Assembly: GCA_018389105.1 (NCBI GenBank)
Contig: JACATO010001085.1
Coordinates: forward strand, 372,001 to 436,000
Reading direction: 5' to 3'
DNA length: 64,000 nt
DNA from: Nautilus pompilius
Lineage: Eukaryota; Mollusca; Cephalopoda; Nautilida; Nautilidae
Shown piece after piece: positions 12,101-22,220 of the stretch; the stretch's first letter is position 1, and every line of letters starts with the position of its first letter. A model generated the notes under the pieces. The model ran no database searches. It was given only the letters and a program-made list of their open reading frames with translations, and had not been told where the DNA came from. Position numbers and translations under genes: made by a program.

Positions 12101-15100
12101 TGGACCTTATTTTATGGTGGAGACATACAGTATTGGAAATAATTATGGAAACACACACAGGATACACACAAATAATGAGTAACTGAAACTGACAGACCTA
12201 AATAATATACACATTTTCTGTAATACTGCACAATACAAAAACAAAATGTATACATTGTACAGTTCATTAGTATTTGGTATGTGAGCCCTTTACTTTATAT
12301 AGAGCATGTCACCTAATTTTTAGCCTTCCATACAGATTATCAATGAATAACTATGGTTCCAAATATCCTGTAGCATTTTCTACAATTCATCCATGGTGTT
12401 TGGTAGCCATTTGACTTTCTCAGTACCTATATAAACCCCATATAGCCACAATGATGTTCATATCAGGATTTTGTGCAGGCCAAAGCATCTTTCTTTGTGT
12501 TCGTCAGCCATTTTTGTTTCAGATAGTCTTTCATCACAATGGCTGTATGCTCAGGATCATTGTCATGTTGAAAAAGAAATCCCTATGCAATAAAATAAAT
12601 TCTTGAGGAAATGGCATGATGGACGAGAACCTGCCTTACCTGTCACCAGTCAGTATACCATTGATTTTATGAAAATTCCCAATACCCTTAATTGATATGC
12701 AGCCTTACACTTGTATTCATCCATCTCCATGCTTCACTATAGCTGTTGTACACTGACTGTTAAACAAATCCTCAGGCTGCCTTCAAACAAACTACCTTGA
12801 TTATCGCCAAACAGTTCAAACATGGACTTATCTGTAAAGAACACCTTTTTCCAACTTTGTCATCTCATTCTTTCATTTCTGCTTCTCTTTTCAGCCTTGT
12901 TGTTTGGTTGCCGCTATTTGACAAAGATTTTCAGGCAGCTACACATCCATTGAAAACAATTAACAATAATGCATGTTTTACTGTTCTTGAAGAAGCATTA
13001 ACACCCATACTTGCAGCTAGGTCATTCACAAAATCTCTACTGGCTCATTTTCTATCATGTAGAGGATATACCCCAAGGTACTTAACATCACATGTGGAGA
13101 ATTTGGGCTTTCTTCCTCAACCACAACTAGTTCCATGTATTCTTCTCAGAGTATTGCATACAGCTCCTTCTGAAACATGAAGTCAAGCAGCAATCTGCTG
13201 CCTGGAGTAGCCTTTACTAGCTAATAATTTGATTTCTATATGTTTGTCATGTGATATTTCCTTCCTGGAAACCATAGCATTCGCAACACATTTACCACAC
13301 TATAATGATATTGCTGCCTACACTTTTATAGTCTTGCAGGTGTGGCTGAATGCTTGCATGACAACCCATCAGTGCACTAAATCAACACATGACTGTACTA
13401 TAGAGTATTTCCTTTTTTACACTTGATATGCAATTCTATCACATGTTATTTGCATTTTATACCCAGTTTTTCCTCAGTTTCCATAATTATTTCCAATACA
13501 TATTGTAGGTAAAAGGAAGCTGAATAAAATCAATATAGAACACTGCCATGTGCAAAATGTATTTAGCCAGGTTAGAGTGCACTCCCGAATCTCAAATTTG
13601 AAAGCAGAGTTCCATAATATTTTGTGAGGTTCTCCAAACATAAAGATTTATGCCATTAAAACAGAGCTAGGAGACAAACATTTTAAAAAACCAGGGTACA
13701 GGCCATAAAGGATGATAGGTGTGGCTAAAGACAGAGGGACACCATCACAGAGATAGGGGATAAACTTAAGGTGGAAACTCAGTATTAGAAAGAACTATTC
13801 AGTAGCGAAGAGACATGTCCAATTGATCAGGACTAGTTACTAGATAGCTTAGAAGCAGAGCTTTGAAAAGGTCAACTAAACATCAAAGAAATAAAAAAAG
13901 TTACATAAAGGAAAAAGTCCAGGAAGTGAAAGCCTTATGCTGAAATTCTATAACAGATTTGGATACTTATGGGAAGCTAGCTATGCATTTGAAACAGGGG
14001 CCCTCTCTCCTAACCAGTGCTGAGCCACAATCATTGTACTTTATGAGAAGAGTGATACGAAATACTTGAATAATTGGAGGCCAATTTGTTTGTTAAAGTA
14101 CGCCTTATCAAACAGACTAATGAAAGTATTGGATAGGATAACAAATCAGGACCAGACCTGCTCGGTGCAAGGATAGTCCATACAGGACACCCCACCCCCA
14201 ACTGGTCAGAAAATTTTGCACAAAGTAAATACAAATACTCTGCTGCAGCCTTCCTAGTAATAGACTAGTCAAAGGCATTTTAAAGGGTATATCGGAGTTA
14301 TTTACTTGACACATAAAACTTTCAACTTTGAGAAAGACTCTATTAAAAGATAAAGCTATGCTATACCAACATGTAAACAAATATTAGTCAGACCAGCTAT
14401 GAATTTACATACACATTAAACCCTTCAGAGAAATATGACAAGGCTTTGGCTGCCCTCTAAGTGCTATACTTTACAAGTAGTATAAAATAAATTAATTCAA
14501 AATGCTAATGATGCAAAAATAGTAATATGTGACTCTGGCAGCAGCTCAAATAGGGAAGAAATAGTTGGTGCTGCAAAGGCTTTAAACCCTGTCATGACAG
14601 GATAGATGTTGGTGTGTGCAGGGCATACTAGCTGGAATGCTGCTGCGCCATTAACAGTATTATAAGTGTGTTCTATTTCTTCTAGATTTAGCATTTGTCA
14701 GCCGCCCACTAATCGTTTAACAACAACCTAAACAGATTTCATAAAAATAGCATAAAAGCATGAAGAAAGAGTAAACTTGGCCCTTACTAGGAATTCATGA
14801 AAAGTTAAGGACCATGCTAAACAATTAAGGTTTCGCAGTGAGACATTTATCATCATTTCTTAATTGAACATAAGAGTAAACTCCTGATACAAAATTGGAT
14901 GGCAAAGGCACCTAAACTCAGGATCTATACCTCGGCGCAACTTGTGAAAAAAAATGTTGAATTCACAACCATACATCAGATACACGTGGGAATGTAATTC
15001 ATGATGTCCTCCCCAGCATAAATGACAAATTCAACTCGAAACTAGTAAATTCACCTAAATGCCTATGTTATGGGAACCAGATGGCATGGTCGCCCTGCTG

Positions 15101-18100
15101 TCTTTGTCTGTCCACAGGTACAGGCAGCCTAAGACCTAGTCTAAAACTTGGCACAGTACATTACAAGTCATCTGTTCAGTAGCATTTTTGGCTTTTCAGC
15201 ATGAAACAATCAGTACCACCTTTTAAAACTTTTGATCTTTTCGGCTCAGCAAGCAATTTTAAGTAGCCACAGGGCCTTAGAGGATAGGAAATCTGCTCCA
15301 CCTGAATACATCTTTAAGAATATTTGCACGAGAATTTGCAAAATTACAATGAACTTTAGAACTCTAGTGCTATTGACTGAGGAGACTTTGTAATCAGCAA
15401 TGCACCAGGCCACATTAATTCCAACAATAAACTATTTCTGTATGTTTAATTACAGACTTACAAATCTGCAATTGGCCCAAGAACATCTGCTTCTTAGCAA
15501 CCAGGAGAATCATTTCTTTATATCATTTCAGAACAGAAGACACCAAACCAGACCAAACGGAAAACACTGTACAAAGACTCCTAGAGTCCCTCCTTCATTT
15601 TTTTCAATTGATAGGGAATATATGGAGAGAATACTGTTTCTGAGAAAAGCACTTGAGTTGGGTGGCCCAGAACCTAATAGGCAGCAAATTTTCACAGGGG
15701 TATGATAATCTCACTTATAAACAGTCAAGACAGCCAAACATGGAACCAATCTAGTTATAGCACAAACCACAGTTAGAACTATTTTAGTACTTAATAAAAA
15801 TCCTTTGCAACACTGCATTTAAAAATTAAAAAACGAGTATTTGTTTTAAAGGGAAACATTAAAAATGGTTAGAAATACAGTGGACAGTTATTGATAGGAT
15901 AGAGTGGACAGTTACAGACCCAGGTGAAGTCAAGTCTAAATGCAAACAAAAGTAAAGTTTCTTGGTTCTAGAGACAATTTCAAGTGCATGGAGATATTGT
16001 CCACAAGCAAGCTGAAGATCAACCAAGGATCACAACTCCAGCAGATAATTGTCTCCTCCTTCTGGCTCAGTAAAGCAAAACTTCAACATCAACCTAACTT
16101 GTATTTGATCTCACTCTGGCCAGAGGAAGGTTGGTAACAGCCCTTGAGCCGCCACCATAAACTGGTGCTGTGAACATGTTGTTTGGACTTACTGATGAAT
16201 GTGTAACACAAACAGCATAGATGGGGATTACTATGGTGATGGTCTGAACAAGAATTTTATTTGGTGGGCATATAGACCTGCATGTGTTTCAGGGAGGTAC
16301 TCTAACTGCAATGAGGTATAGGGATGAGATTCTGGATCCTGTCAGACCACACAGAAGTGCAATTGAAGATAATTAATTTTAATGGACAATAACACATGTG
16401 CATTTCCTATATGATATGGCCAGCGTGTTCTCTTGAGCTAAGTCTTATGAGGATGTTTTGGATGCTCTAGGAAGACGTTGCCTCCCTCCTATCCCTTCCA
16501 AGAACTGTAAACTCCTCTGATAAGACAATGGACTTTATTGCCCACTGCTCTCATTGAAAGGGTTATAAGTAACGTGCATTACGTTTTGCTGTCAAGGAAG
16601 GGGAAGCACAATTTTACATGAGTACTTCTAATTGATTTTTAATTGCCTTATTTATTCTAGAATTCCTTCTTGTTTCCTGATTTCATCCTGATTGTTTCCA
16701 TTTACACATCTAAATTTTTTTGTAATTTATTAGGTTGTTAGAAGTTTTATTGGTTTTTATATTATGTTAATTTGGGGTTCATTTTTTGCATGCCTGTGAA
16801 AGTGTATGTAGATAAGTTATCTATTGTTTTGTAGCATGTCCTTTGGCATACATTATGCAAAACCTACCTTTTTTAAAAATCATAAAATGGATGCTTGTTT
16901 CAGGGTTCTCAGTGAAGCATGATAGAAATGTTTTTCGTGCCATTTTGCTTCACAAATTCAAACCAGGCCACAAAGCGAGCGAGGCAACTTGTAATGTTAA
17001 GCAAGCATGAGATGAGGACACAGCAAATGAGTGCACAGTACAACAATGGTTTACAAAGATTCGATCGGACGATGTGAGCCTCGAAGATAAGGAACGTAGT
17101 GGATGTCCTTCCAGCTGTGATGCCGACTCTCTGAAAGCCTCGGTTGAAGCCGATCCAAGAAAAAGTGTGAGAAATTGCTGGAGAGCTTAACATAAGCACT
17201 GCAACTGTTTCCAGGCATCTTGACACAATCAGCAAAGTGAAAAATCTTGACAAGTGGGTGCCTCACGAGTTTAATGAACAACAACAAAATAGTCGATTGG
17301 AGATCTGCTCTTTGTTTGTCATAAGAAACCAAAACAACCCATTTCTTGACCAAATCATTACATGTGATGAAATTGGATCCTTTACCACAATCACAAATGA
17401 TCAGCACAATGGCTCAACAGAGACAAGGGGTCTAACCACATTCAAAAACCAAGCCTCAATCCAAGGAAGGTCATGGTCACTGTCTGGTGGACTGCAACTG
17501 GTGCCATCCACTATAACTTCTTACAACCTGGCAAAACCATCACAGCTGAAAGATACTGTAATGAATTAAACATTGTTCATCAGAAACTCTCCCAACGACA
17601 GCCAGCATTGGTGAATTGAAGAGGCCCAATCCTGCTCCACAACAATGCTTGTCCTCATATTGCAAAAGTGACTCTTCCGAAACCAAACAGGTTGCGGTAC
17701 AAAGTTCTCCATCACCCAGCCTATTCATTCACCAGGCCTTTCTCCCACAGACCACCACTTTTTCAAACACCTTGACAGCTTCCTCGATATGAAATCCTTC
17801 TCCAACCAAGCAGCAATTGAAACTGCCTTCCAACAGTTTATCGACTTTAGAAATCCAGATTTTTTTTAAAATGATATAAATGCACTTGTAACTTGTTGGC
17901 AGAAGTGTATTGATTGTAATAGAATTTACTTTGATTAATAAACTTCATGTTTAGCAACAATATGAAGTCTCATTATTGAGGTAAAAACCTACAAAACTTT
18001 TGTAACAACCTAATACATATTTATTCGATAAAAGTTGTTACATGAAGAGAAGTTTGTGTTGAATATTTGGTGAATTAAAGTTTCACAATTTGGAAATATT

Positions 18101-20046
18101 TTTATTTTTATATTTGTTGCTTAACTTCTGGAAACCAGTATAGTTCATGCAATAATTACAATTTGAAAATTGATTGAATATTATTATTTGCTAATTCCCT
18201 TTTTCTAATTATTTACATCATTACAACTGTAGATTTTTCTTATAGTATAAAACAGAATTTGTAAACTGATAAGTGCATACAAAAACTGGGACAGGTTTAT
18301 ACAAGGAGATTAGAATGGCTTACCTGAAGCCTCCAAGGCAATAAAAATACATTTAGAATGTTGGTATCTTTAAAAAGTTATATTTTATTTCAAATCAGAG
18401 ATAACAGGAAGACTAAATCCCAGTTCTAAAATTTTTGGAATTTGATTTTTTTTAGATGGATAGAGGATGGAAAAGATTTTTAAAAAGATGGGGTAAGTAA
18501 ACAAGTAAAGAAGCAATAATGCTTAACACTGAAAATGAAATAAAACCTGTAGATATTAATCAGCAATAAACAAACATAATCCCCATCTATTTGCTCATGA
18601 AAATGAATTAATTCCTTAACATTAAGAATGTGTTTCATATGAGAATCAATGCATGCAGCTCACTCAAAATGAAATCTTTGTGGTGTGTAATTGATGACTA
18701 GATTCCATAGATCCATCTTTTAACCAAAGTGTTTTGTAGTTTTGGGGAATGGTTGAGAGGCTATGATATTTGTTTTGCCAGTTGTTATGTTTTGGATGCT
18801 GCAGTCATGAGTTGAAACCCACAGTGTGATTACATTAGTTTTACACAAGAAAATTAATTCCTAAAGAATACCCTGTTTGGGGAGGGGTTTAGCAATTTAC
18901 ACAGAAAATAACAAATAAATTCAAAACTTAAAATTGTAGATCAAGCATATGACACAAATCTAACAAGAAATTTAAAGACATATTAGAAAAGTTTTCAATG
19001 ATAGCAAATCTCATATTTTTATAAACTCCATGTTTTACTAACTGAATTACCTATTCCTTATCATTATAATCACAAAGGTACAATAAGTAAATCTAAAATT
19101 ATCTGAATGATCAAAAAAAACCAAAGTAATTAGAAATTGCAGATATTCAGAAACACAATTTACAATAGCAAATTTTTTTTTTTAATTAAAAAGGAATTTT
19201 TTCCCTTGCTTATATTATTAGGAAATTGGACAGTGGCATTAAAAGTGGGTAAGAGAAGCTCCAGTGCATTATCTTAAGTGGAAACAAGCGAGTCTTGTCC
19301 AGCAACACTGTAGAACATTTGTTACTTATTCCAATACACTGTACATACATCTATGACCTTGAATGATCAGAAAACATTTAGAACCAAAGTTGACCTTGCA
19401 GGACTGGTGTTCTGCAAATACTGCCATCTAGAGAACATTTTTGGTCAATAAAACAACCATAGTGAGGAAGAGGCTTGTTAGACAGGCTCTCTTACTATCA
19501 TGCACCTGCTAAAGTCATTTAGAACCCTCAGCTACATCATGATTTCCACTAGAAAGTTGCAAATAAGTCTTTCATACTTTATGCAGTTTGAGTGCATCAC
19601 AACACAGGAAAAATTAAACAAATTTGCAAATGCAACAAACTAGAGAATTCTATCATTTTATTTTTGCTCTCAAGTTTTGTGGCTGGTTAGTGTGCAATAT
19701 GGAAAGGAAAAAAATAAACTGTATTTGGTTGAAAATGTAAGTTACACAAAAAAGAGATTATATATGCAGTGTTTCAAGACGAAAGCCTGCCAAACAACCT
19801 TGTGCAGTGAAACAATAAAAGCAGTAAAAAATTTAATTCAAATCTACCTTGATATGATCCTGGTGACATAGCCCTTCTGGGCATCAGCTCTACACTCCCA
19901 GTGACACTGAGCTGGACTTTACGTGGGATGTCTTCCGCTGACCAAGCATGGCTTGCTTTAGTCTTGTGCAAAGCTTTAGCTACAGCTGGGCTCAGCCTTG
20001 ACCCTTTTGGAACAGGTAGATGAGAGGGACCCTTTGATTTCTTCAT
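1..20046 (-). CDS. CNTRL: Centriolin, N-terminal LRR part (spliced, 3' end outside window)
   Basis: Centriolin is a large centrosomal/midbody protein, with N-terminal leucine-rich repeats followed by a long coiled coil, that acts in centriole maturation and late cytokinesis. Four minus-strand coding exons are seen: 20046-19848, 2363-2239, 1000-729 and 157-1. All introns are GT-AG, and exons 1 plus 2 total 324 nt with matching phase (G|CA across the junction). The product starts MKKSKGP. It then has the family segment IRYITVDLIKK, LRRs such as LNLSCNVIEKIEKLEKL, the marker GNQIEHIPPWIGKKLK, and a post-LRR cap with FHIRTLEILDGQPVSAQD. This order matches my memory of vertebrate centriolin. The acceptor at 20066-20067 lies 19 nt before the ATG, so a noncoding exon must lie upstream. 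Exon 3 carries a 1-nt deletion. The coiled-coil part is off the left edge. Confidence 0.88.
158..728 (-). other. Centriolin intron 3
   Basis: AT-rich intron between coding exons 3 and 4. I see no further gene, RNA or clear repeat in it. Confidence 0.6.
729..1000 (-). CDS. CNTRL: Centriolin coding exon 3 (central LRRs) with a 1-nt deletion
   Basis: Acceptor TGTTTTCAG ends at 1001; donor GTAAGT starts at 728. The exon encodes YIENLDQLKYLQSLNLSC, then two further LRRs and GNQIEHIPPWIG. The frame breaks between about 821 and 832: the reading LTRLQVL ends in one frame and LTGNQIEH continues in another. The exon is 272 nt where 273 would keep frame with both neighbours, so exactly one base is missing. 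The rest of the exon is clean. Confidence 0.85.
1001..2238 (-). other. Centriolin intron 2
   Basis: AT-rich intron with homopolymer runs. Short open frames here have no codon-like structure or recognisable product. No transposon could be named. Confidence 0.6.
2239..2363 (-). CDS. CNTRL: Centriolin coding exon 2
   Basis: Acceptor TTTTTCAAG, donor GTATGA. The exon encodes TKVGIRYITVDLIKKICK, followed by LIASLNLTLSKDSGKKIK, the diagnostic start of the centriolin LRR domain. Entry phase is 2 and exit phase 0, which fits both neighbouring exons. Confidence 0.85.
2440..2815 (+). mobile_element. Tc1-like transposase, 3' fragment
   Basis: Plus-strand translation from about 2475 to 2661 gives LEWLPQSPNLNVTECVWDYL and, at the end, KSGHTKY followed by a stop. 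The first is the Tc1 'WPxQSPDLNPIEHxWD' block that contains the third catalytic acidic position. The second is the common C-terminus of one Tc1 clade. The 5' half of the element is absent. An approximate 3' end lies near CACAGTACT at about 2800. It sits about 80 nt upstream of centriolin exon 2 and opposite in strand. Decayed copy; the end coordinate is approximate. Confidence 0.75.
2892..3939 (+). mobile_element. LINE copy A, endonuclease part (L1/Tx1-type, decayed)
   Basis: From 2892 the frame reads LLSLNVRGTKCKLHFDVFL, then GVACFQEV. This is the start of an APE-type endonuclease (cf. 'LNVRGL…FLQET'). Further on, about 3433-3465 reads IATRIDKVYIG, the usual endonuclease C-terminal motif. 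Stops and frameshifts are frequent. The copy is split at 3939 by the DNA transposon 3940-6617 and resumes at 6618 in register, reading ASVDY then NLAMLV across the junction. It belongs to the same family as the LINE at 11.3-15.8 kb. Confidence 0.7.
3940..4055. repeat. Left terminal inverted repeat of the CACTG element
   Basis: Aligns, inverted, with 6500-6617 over about 115 bp, with a gap of roughly 10 nt after the first 13 bases and a scatter of substitutions. The TTA at 3937-3939 is the target duplication. Confidence 0.8.
4214..4477. mobile_element. piggyBac-like MITE nested in the CACTG element
   Basis: A 264-bp segment with perfect 15-bp inverted ends: CCCTTTCGCGTCGGC at 4214 and its complement ending at 4477. 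TTAA precedes the left end; TTTTAA follows the right end, as if one copy of a TTAA duplication had mutated. CCC…GGG ends at TTAA are typical of piggyBac. There is no coding capacity. The interior is GC-richer than the intron. Confidence 0.65.
4584..6244 (+). pseudogene. Probable DDE-type transposase ('uncharacterised' multi-copy protein family), damaged
   Basis: One long gene fills the element. From memory, this family is scattered in many copies through arthropod, cnidarian and mollusc genomes as an uncharacterised protein. N-terminal CxxC pairs are visible: CYIC (in a shifted frame near 4632), CKMC and DCYFC. An acidic linker follows, then a catalytic-looking half: ICVDLKMVN (about 5488), KYPCFICMWD, PPLHMKLGLMKQF, DEQGERFHQDM (about 6078), ending KKRRFMP. 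I read VDLK, the LH block and GERFH as a D…H/D…E set with an inserted CxxC, as in CACTA-type transposases; this is inference. Damage: an in-frame TGA five codons after the ATG, small indels near 4625-4645, and one extra T near 5400-5404. About 550 residues if intact. Confidence 0.6.
6411..6440 (+). repeat. Subterminal copy of the TIR core
   Basis: About 29 bp identical to left-TIR positions 3954-3982 (core TCGTCAGGGGTTTCTCAGC) and in the same orientation. It is therefore inverted relative to the adjacent right TIR, and the right end can fold into a long hairpin. Confidence 0.7.
6500..6617. repeat. Right terminal inverted repeat of the CACTG element
   Basis: Inverted partner of 3940-4055, ending GTTACCCAGTG at 6617. 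The TTA at 6618-6620 is the target duplication. The outer end is the intact CACTG form, whereas the left end reads CACAG. Confidence 0.8.
6618..8470 (+). mobile_element. LINE copy A, reverse transcriptase part (decayed)
   Basis: Resumes directly after the CACTG element. Around 7017-7133 the plus strand reads NWRSISLLNYKI, ALMNRLAKVMNKIINEDQTC and LVQG. This is RT block 'NWRPISLLN…IxxDQTxFVxGR'. At 7177-7210 ILLAIDQTNAFNRV matches the 'DxxKAFDRV' active-site strand. At 7501 YADYTAVVLL is a mutated YADD box. Many stops and frameshifts show an old, dead copy of the L1/Tx1 type. Confidence 0.75.
8471..9769 (+). mobile_element. 3' flank of LINE copy A, shared with copy B
   Basis: No coding frame. 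Several blocks recur downstream of copy B at 15.1-15.8 kb. Examples are CACAGGGCTTAGAG (about 8791) against CACAGGGCCTTAGAG, and CTCACTTATAAACAG (9348) followed by AGTCAAATGTGGAACCAA against the same at 15,711. I take it as the LINE 3' untranslated region or an attached repeat. Confidence 0.5.
9770..11300 (+). mobile_element. Possible LINE copy B ORF1-like region (decayed)
   Basis: Broken plus-strand frames lie ahead of the copy B endonuclease. Near 10,790-10,845 one reads RINSFCQECKMQGHSINSF, a CxxCxxxxH zinc knuckle with its last Cys lost. Downstream frames are very basic (KKRKKKSGSGK) and Ser/Glu-rich. Position and composition fit the nucleic-acid-binding ORF1 of an L1/Tx1 element, but I cannot place the whole region. 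Confidence 0.4.
11340..12125 (+). mobile_element. LINE copy B, endonuclease part (decayed)
   Basis: Parallel to copy A. At 11,960-12,000 the frame reads YNIATRIDMVYLKDITHE, the counterpart of IATRIDKVYIG in copy A. Nearby blocks on the asparagine-rich phosphodiesterase side are also shared with copy A. Interrupted by the Tc1 copy 12126-13507. Confidence 0.6.
12126..13507 (-). mobile_element. Tc1-like transposon, family B, decayed
   Basis: Both ends share the inverted block TATTGGAAATAATTATGGAA (about 12130) and its complement (about 13480-13497). The minus strand carries transposase remnants such as KVFFTDKSMFEL near 12,830, plus a terminal region with a degenerate 'GLHKILI' at about 12,480. 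The frame is full of stops. It is the same family as the copy at 42.5-43.7 kb: the inner ends (AAACTGGGTATAAAATGCAAA) match. Inserted into LINE copy B. Confidence 0.7.
13508..15050 (+). mobile_element. LINE copy B, reverse transcriptase part (decayed)
   Basis: At 14,065-14,175 the frame reads NNWRPICLLKYAL, NRLMKVLDRITNQDQTC and SVQG. This is the same RT block as copy A (ACCAGACCTGCT is shared DNA). Near 13,690 CCAGGGTACAGGCC parallels CCAGGGTCCAGGC in copy A just before its interruption. Confidence 0.7.
15051..15900 (+). mobile_element. 3' flank of LINE copy B
   Basis: Homologous to 8.6-9.4 kb (see copy A 3' flank). No protein-coding signal. The 3' limit is uncertain. Confidence 0.5.
16130..16560 (+). 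mobile_element. Tc1-like transposase fragment
   Basis: In one plus frame at 16,262-16,370: GGHIDLHVFQGGTLTAMRYR followed by DEILDPVRPH. This is the Tc1 block 'GRTDLHVFxxGTLTAxRYRDEIL'. A little further the frame resumes with DVLDALGRRCLPP, the 'xxWDALGRRI' block. Only the central-to-C-terminal part of a dead copy remains. It is a lineage distinct from family B. Confidence 0.75.
16730..18013 (+). mobile_element. mariner transposon, full length but dead
   Basis: A 1,284-bp element with inverted ends TTAGGTTGTTA (16730) and its complement ending at 18013, flanked by TA on both sides. The length is normal for mariner. The plus strand encodes a broken transposase from about 16,918 to 17,870. Recognisable blocks are DKWVPHEFNEQQQNSRLEIC, NPFLDQIITCDE (first Asp region), VMVTVWWTATGAIHYNF (shifted frame), and near 17,735 the 'SPTDHHFFKHLDSFL' region. 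Several frameshifts and stops make it inactive. Motifs match the mariner proper (D,D34D) lineage, as in SETMAR relatives. Confidence 0.88.
18014..19847. other. Rest of centriolin intron 1, unassigned
   Basis: AT-rich, with homopolymer A and T runs. No gene, RNA or nameable repeat was recognised. Probably old repeat debris. Confidence 0.5.
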
Positions 20047-20065
20047 CACTTCTTTTTATTCTCTG
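19848..20065 (-). CDS. CNTRL: Centriolin coding exon 1 with start codon
   Basis: The exon runs from an acceptor (TTTTTTTTAG, ending at 20066) through 19 nt of 5'UTR to ATG at 20046, then 66 codons plus one base to the donor AAG|GTAGAT. The protein is basic, Ser/Pro-rich and without recognisable domains (MKKSKGPSHLPVPKGSRLSP), like the disordered N-terminus of known centriolins. The link to exon 2, across about 17.5 kb, rests on matching phase, the resulting 324-nt sum and the family-like order, so it is an inference. The GTG just before the ATG is not needed as a start. Confidence 0.7.
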
Positions 20066-20870
20066 CTAAAAAAAAAGTACTAACAATTTGTTTTGTTTTA
20101 TTCTTTAAATATTTCATAACAGATAAGTAAAAATACAAAGGACATGGCAAAAGCAAAGAGGAACTTGCCTTAGATGGCCACTAAGACAATCCAGAGTGCT
20201 CTTTCAAGATAATACGAAGACTTGTAGCCAACTAAAAATGTCTATACCTAAACAGGTAACCTGCCAATAAAGTGCTGCATATGTAAGTTTTAATATAAAT
20301 TTTGATCATAAAATTTAGCTTAGTAATTTCAGCAGAATGATTTTATAATTAGTTGCTAATAAAAAAAAAAAACTTAAGCAGAATTTAAAAATAAAAACTC
20401 ATTAGTAAATCCCTAAATGCACAATCATTGTTCTAAAAGCAAAGCTAATAGCACCCTTCTCTTCATACCATTATAAAATCACAAGCTTACAATCACTGTA
20501 GAATATCTGCAATCTAAACTTGGAGAGAAGGTAGTATTACAAGTTTTAGCTTAGTTAACTTCTGTCATCCAAACACTGCTAACATTCCTTAACAACAGAT
20601 CTTGGATCATGCAGCAAATAGCTGAAACAAAAATAAAATAACTAAAAAAAAAAAAAAGTTTTTTAAAAAACTGCTAAATTCAAGAATATCCCATTTCTTC
20701 ACAACACCTACAGTAGCAACACATAGGGAATTAATTATAAATAAGACCCAGCTTTGTGCCATTTAACAAACTCCAACTGGCAATCTGCTGGACAAATAAT
20801 AGCCAGCCATCACAAATTTTATTTGAATTGTTCACATAAATTATGCTGACAAGATTGAAAGTTAACTTTA
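20066..20870. other. Upstream of centriolin coding exon 1, unassigned
   Basis: AT-rich DNA. It must belong to a 5'UTR intron if the acceptor at 20066 is used. Nothing else recognised. Confidence 0.45.

Positions 20871-20906
<36 letters not shown>
20870..20906. repeat. (AAT)n microsatellite
   Basis: About twelve uninterrupted AAT units. Confidence 0.95.
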
Positions 20907-20907
<1 letters not shown>

Positions 20908-21459
20908 TTTTTACTAATTAATTGATTTACTGAATTAAAACTGTATGAATAAAACCCAAATACAGATCACTAAAAAAAAAAACAAAAGAGCAAAGAAAAC
21001 AAACAGAATACCAAGACAAATAAGAAAGATAATATATGTTCATATCAAAACAAGATATTTATAAATAGATATGTCATAAATAGTGATAAAATTATAAGTA
21101 TAAAAATAGATAAATTTTTGATTATGAAAATCAAAATATATATTGCCTTTAAAATAATGAATAAACTTTGAATAATAAAATAACCCTTTCTTAAATATCC
21201 TAAAAGGAAGAACATATACTATCTTAAAAAAGGATATATAAATTAAAGTGTTTTGAGGATTTTTGTATTTTCTTTCCTTATTAGCCAAATTGAGACATGT
21301 GAAAGTAATTTATCAAAAATAATTTGTATAAGAAACTTTGCTAAAAATAAGCGTGTAAAGCAGATCTAGAAAATTCTTCCAAATTGCAGAGTACTAAGCA
21401 TACTGTTGTATCTCATTAAATTCTAATTTTTGCAGAATTCTTTGTGAAGTTAATATATA

Positions 21460-22220
21460 TGACACAGAGAGAAACAGAGACAGAAAAACAGAAAAATACA
21501 GAAACAGACAGACAGAGAGAAATAGAGAGACGGTAATAGCAACAGAAAGACGGACAGAGAAACAAGGCAGAGAGAGATACAGAGACACAGAGAGAGACAA
21601 ACAGACAGAGACAAAGAAGCAAACAGAGAGACCTAGATACAGAAACATAGAAAAAGACAGAAAGTGACAGAGACAGGCATGCAAGAAGAAAGAGCAACAA
21701 AGAGAAATACAGAGAGACAAAGACAGACAGAGAGAGAAGGACAGACAAAAAGATAGAGAGACAAACAGAGACAGAAAGATAGAAAGAGAGAAATACAGAG
21801 AGGCAGAGAAACAAAGACAGAGAGTAAGATACAGAGATACAGGAAGAAAGACAGAGACAGAGAAATAGAGAATAAGACAAAGAAAGACACAGGTATAGAA
21901 ACAGAGGCAGAGGTACAGAGAGGCAAAGACACAGAGAAAGACAAGAAGAGACAGAGACAGACAAAAAGAGAGGAACAGACAGAAAAATGGAAAGAAAAAG
22001 AGATAGAGATAAAAATAGAGAGACAAAGAAAGACAGGGAGAAAAGAACAGGAAAACAGAAAAAGAGAGACAGAGACAAGAAAAACAAAAAAGGCAGAGAT
22101 ACAGAGGCAGAGAGAGACAGAGAAAGACAGAAAGATACAAAGAGAGAGAAGGACAGAGAGACACAAAGACAGAGAAGATACAGAGGGTAGAGATAGAAAG
22201 GAGAAAGAGATAGATTAGGA
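21460..22220. repeat. Purine-rich (GACAGA)-type satellite, ~760 bp
   Basis: Imperfect tandem array of ACAGAGA/GACAGAAA hexamer-to-octamer units with almost no T or C-pair runs on the plus strand. The minus strand stays open in several frames as Leu/Ser/Phe/Cys strings purely because of this composition, so no protein should be called. Confidence 0.9.

Noticed and set aside
11949..12167. Minus-strand 72-codon hydrophobic frame
   Set aside because: Antisense to the LINE copy B endonuclease remnant.
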